Below are positions 60,776 through 64,000 of a stretch of DNA of 64,000 nt, piece after piece. Below the pieces are notes generated by a model. It was not told the origin of the DNA, did no database searches, and saw only the letters and a program-made list of their open reading frames with translations. Position 1 is the stretch's first letter; every line of letters begins with the position of its first letter. Made by a program: the position numbers and the translations under genes. Where the stretch lies: NCBI GenBank assembly GCA_003993805.1, contig RSEF01000002.1:95759502-95823501 (forward strand), read 5' to 3'. This stretch comes from Himantopus leucocephalus. Lineage: Eukaryota > Chordata > Aves > Charadriiformes > Recurvirostridae.

Positions 60776-62011
60776 AACTACAGCCTCTCCTTTTTTTATC
60801 TCATTTGCAGAGTGAGAGTGAAAGGTGAAGGCTGTAAGAGAGAACTTCACTTGGAGCTCAGCAGCCCTTGGATTTGGCACAGGATGCTTTTTCACTCTGC
60901 TAATATTTTTTAATAGAATACAAGTCAGTAATACCTTGCATGTGCTGGATTAGTAAGGCAGCCCTGCATAGCCCTGCCAAAACAATCTCTTCTATGTGAT
61001 TCTCTTGTTTCAGTCCCTTCTCTGTTTGCTCTGGTGTTGCCAAGACAGAAATGCTGACAATGATGGGGAGTAGGAAAGGGGAGGTGGAAAAGGAGATAGA
61101 GGATTACAAAAACCCCAACAAACAGTGATCCTGAGGAGCTGATACAGAAGAGAGAGATATTTAGTTCTGAAATTATTTAAGCCACCTTGTAAGGCTCCAT
61201 TTAAAGTGTCCTGTTCCCATTTACATGAATGGGGAATGATGTTTTGCTGATGTTCCATCTCTTTGCTGTCTTGTTCCTCTGTTCTTCTCCTCCCCCTACT
61301 CATTTCATTACTGACTGATTGTCTGAAGGTCTTGCAAGCCAGTAGGTGTGGATGAGACTAGCGCTGACAAGTGCATATAACTGGCCTTTTCATTTTTGCT
61401 TCTGAGTGCATGTGGATTAGCTGTCACTCTTCCTGGTATTTATACCACTGGCACTGATGAAGATACTAGGCTCACTGCTTGAAAGCTTTTCCGTTTAGGG
61501 AAGACTTTTTTTTTTTTTTTAAAAAAACACTGTAACAATGGTGGTTTCTACTAATAGAATAAGAAGCAAGCAAGAGCCTCAGTAATACAGTACAAACAAT
61601 AATCCAAAGATAATTTATACTGCTGTGTCCTCCCACTTTCCTGCTAGATGGGCAAATTGTTCGACTCCTGTGGTAATCCACGTGAGCCAGAAGGACCTTT
61701 CCGCTGAGCTCTACAGTGCGTATTTTTTTTGCGTTTGGACAACTCCGGGAAGGAGGCAGGATGCTGGCGCTCTTACAAACTAACCGAATTGCTTTTATTT
61801 ACATAGGAAGCTTCTCGAGTAAAACGGGTCTTGTTGCACAACTACAGCTCAATATATGAGTTATAGAATCCAGTCCATTCTGTAAGTATTTAGGAGCACT
61901 ACCTGACCGCAGAATGTTAATTTTGGGTTTATCTCACCCGGCTTTCAGTGTCCAGTCTAAGCTGTTTAAGGTCTCTCCAAATTAATATTTTTTGCTTTCT
62001 GTTGATTGCAG

Positions 62012-62051
62012 CCACACAGTGCGGTATGGCACAATATGTATATGTTTACAG
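62012..62051 (+). other. Candidate 40-nt microexon
   Basis: The segment is preceded by a T-rich tract ending GTTGATTGCAG (to 62011) and followed by GTAGGT at 62052-62057, with CAG as its last three bases. Both borders are good splice consensus matches. All three frames are open across it, so the coding frame cannot be chosen (for example HTVRYGTICICLQ in one). A length of 40 nt is in the microexon range. It may belong to an unannotated gene or long non-coding RNA, or be fortuitous. Confidence 0.28.
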
Positions 62052-62371
62052 GTAGGTGGTGGATGTCAGCTTGTATCTATATGTAGGCATTCATAGCTTA
62101 TTGGTAAATTTAAGAATAAAATTTTCTGTATTTAATTATGGATCATGTTCAATGTGCAGCTAATAAGATTTATTTTTGAAGGGGCTATTATAGCTTGGGA
62201 TTTTTCCATGCATCAGCAAAGTGAAGCAGGTTAAACCTCTCCACTGAAATGAGATATGAGGGTATATCAAATTGTTTAATCACTTGTCTAATTTTAAGTG
62301 CAAAAGCAGTCTTATGTTTTGTTTACATCATTTAAAAGGACTTAGCTGGCTTACCGCAGTGAAGATACATA

Positions 62372-62556
62372 CTTCACAGAATCACAGGATGATTGCAGTT
62401 GGAAGGAACCTCTTGGGATCATCCAGTTCACCTCTCCTGCTCAAGCAAGCTCAGCTAGAGCAGGTTGCCCAGGACCCTGTCCAGTTGGGTTTTGAATATC
62501 TCCACAGATTGAGGCACCACAACCTCTCTAGGCAATCAGTTCCAGTGTTTTTAGCA
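62372..62556 (-). mobile_element. CR1 LINE 3' end, antisense
   Basis: The only minus-strand CR1 copy seen, about 185 bp. On the + strand it reads CACAGAATCACAGGATGATT, AGTTGGAAGGAACCTCTTGG, GATCATCCAGTTCACCTCTC, CAGGTTGCCCAGGACCCTGT, CCAGTTGGGTTTTGAATATC and CACAACCTCTCTAGGCAATC, which is the reverse complement of the CR1 3' region. The tail (ATTCTGTG-type units) is at the left end. A 102-codon open frame across it is not a gene. Confidence 0.93.
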
Positions 62557-64000
62557 ATTCCTGTTGCTATCAATTGTTAAGTAATGTAGTACCACGTACA
62601 GTAAGAGTGAAGCTAAGGTATAGGGGGGTGTTTTCAAACTTAAGAAATAATGTCTTCAAATGCATTGAAGATCACTTGATGGAAAACAGACATAAAAAGC
62701 TGTGTATCTGAACCTCCCCTTGATCTCAAAAAAAGGGATTATAAAGTATAATAGAAGTACAGATCATTGTTTTCTTTTGCACTGTCTACATTTTCTGTGG
62801 TTTCGGAGCTGGGGCTTTGCTCCTGGCTGGTAGGCATAGTAGTTCTGGACATTCCTTTGAAAATAAAATGTGTGATTTAGAATGGTAGGGAGTATTTTTT
62901 CCCTGTGTGAAGGTTTGTTTTTTTCACCTAGTATTTACATTTGTTTTTCACATATCGCATTTTTTTCACTATGTGAATAAACAATTTACATGAATGTCCT
63001 TATTGATGTGTGCAATATAAGGAGTCTTTTGATGGTAAACAGTCTTATGTATCCTTCAATTCCTATAGACGTTTAGACATTTCGGAACACTGTGTGGATT
63101 TGTAACATTCCCTAGAGGTTGTAGGCCCATGAACTGTATTCACAAATATCTTTCTATGATAGCTATATAGGCTATATTATTCTTATAGCAAAAAAAGAAA
63201 ATATATTTAATTTAAAGTAATGTAATTGATAATTTTAGGGTTTTCTTTGTGTCCATGTGTGAACATATCAAGGTGGAAACTGATAGCAAAAATATACATG
63301 GAATTTTGCAGGGTACCTGGTGTGTTCTGTGAGACATGAAAAATAATCGCATATATACTGAAGAGGATCATGCTAAAACCAAAGAATGAAGTATTCGTTT
63401 GGGAAGTAAATATTATAAGTACAGGTTGTAAAATCTTTGCTAAAATAAAATATTTGATGATGGCACTATGTCTATAAAACTGGATTGCAACAATCGACTA
63501 GTTATGCAACAAGAAGAAAGAACTAACAGAAAATGTGAAGAGTTGCTAAGATAAACAAACCCAGAAGTGTCTTAGAAACCACGGAAAGGTCTTTCTCTCT
63601 AGAGGGGACAAAGGTGAACAAACCTGTGTTTCAAAAGCAGGCATTTTATTTTGTTCAGCCTAGTTCTCTCAGGATTACGCAGGTGATCCAAAAAGATGTG
63701 GACAGCGGGAGGGTAACCTTGGAGGGAATTCATGGCGGTACACCAGCCATGAGGCAGGCGATCTCAGATCCAGGGGCACTAGTGCACCTATGCACTAGTC
63801 TGCGGCTGTACAAACCAATACGTTTCAGTGGAAGCAGGAATAAACACGCCTGCGTGCAACTGAACAGTACGAGTTGAAGGCTTCATCTGAGGCTTTGGGT
63901 GGAATGAAATGTTAGAGAGAAATGACCCAGGCTGTGGCCTGTGCTTGGTAGCAGAAATGCCAGCTGGATGCTGTAGAAGAAGCTGGTCTGGGAATACGTG

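Larger units (their letters stand above)
55369..64000. other. Unique AT-rich non-coding sequence, no gene recognised
   Basis: Apart from a CR1 tail, a small minisatellite and two splice-like segments, no gene is recognised. The two longest frames of the window lie here on the minus strand: 141 codons (56705-57130) and 138 codons (57358-57774). Neither shows a domain, signal peptide or a convincing pair of splice borders. The first crosses an acceptor-like TTTTTCCTTAG (ending at 57075 on the minus strand) but continues open on both sides of it. They are treated as chance frames. Confidence 0.55.

Noticed and set aside
63778..63799. 9-bp perfect inverted repeat, ACTAGTGCA and TGCACTAGT with a 4-nt loop
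   Set aside because: Striking, but about the number expected by chance for 9-bp arms in this much sequence; no associated feature.
1..64000. CRISPR arrays, insertion sequences, operons, rRNA, tRNA, endogenous retroviral genes or LTR pairs
   Set aside because: None seen. There are no regularly spaced direct repeats, no cloverleaf with A and B boxes, no pol or env motifs, and the sequence is vertebrate in character.

Overview
The window looks like vertebrate nuclear DNA, most likely from a bird. It is AT-rich and lacks dense ORFs, operon structure or RNA genes. Its only clear interspersed repeats are five short, 5'-truncated CR1 LINE 3' ends (about 15.6, 22.2, 28.4, 41.4 and 62.4 kb). CR1 tails such as GGACTCGATGATCTTAAAGG and GATGACCTCCAGAGGTCCC, the low repeat density and the lack of recent SINEs fit an avian genome. 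Crocodilians and turtles also carry CR1, so the class is inferred, not proven.

No complete protein-coding gene can be supported. The longest open frames (141, 138 and 126 codons) are not recognised, and frames of this size arise by chance in AT-rich DNA. The window is best read as a gene desert or the inside of one or more very long introns. A few short splice-flanked segments on the + strand are recorded as candidate exons. The best are a 61-nt open segment at 44362-44422, a 40-nt segment at 62012-62051, and an exon start at 13580 that runs straight into a 100-N gap. All are low to moderate confidence.

Layout. 1-13603 is unique AT-rich sequence, with stretches at 3.1-3.8, 7.3-7.6 and 8.2-8.7 kb that read like conserved non-coding elements. 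13604-13703 is an assembly gap. 13704-32491 is unique sequence with three CR1 tails, an (ATTT)n array and further regulatory-like stretches near 13.9, 15.3, 18.3 and 31.6 kb. 32493-49161 holds the main simple repeats (T37, an interrupted TTC array, a 103-nt homopyrimidine tract), one CR1 tail and two small GC/CpG-rich patches. 49163-55349 has a possible MIR relic and the most regulatory-looking stretch of the window (53.2-53.5 kb, PBX/HOX-type motifs). 55351-64000 has a 3 x 20 bp minisatellite, a minus-strand CR1 tail and two splice-like segments.

The assembly shows its own history. Besides the 100-N gap there are four single-N joins (308, 32492, 49162, 55350). Two have the same sequence on both sides (9 bp at 308; about 130 bp, 96% identical, at 49162), as expected when overlapping contig ends were abutted instead of merged. 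The other two lie at long homopolymers.

No previously undescribed system can be demonstrated. The most useful leads are the candidate regulatory elements, the candidate exons and the assembly joins.
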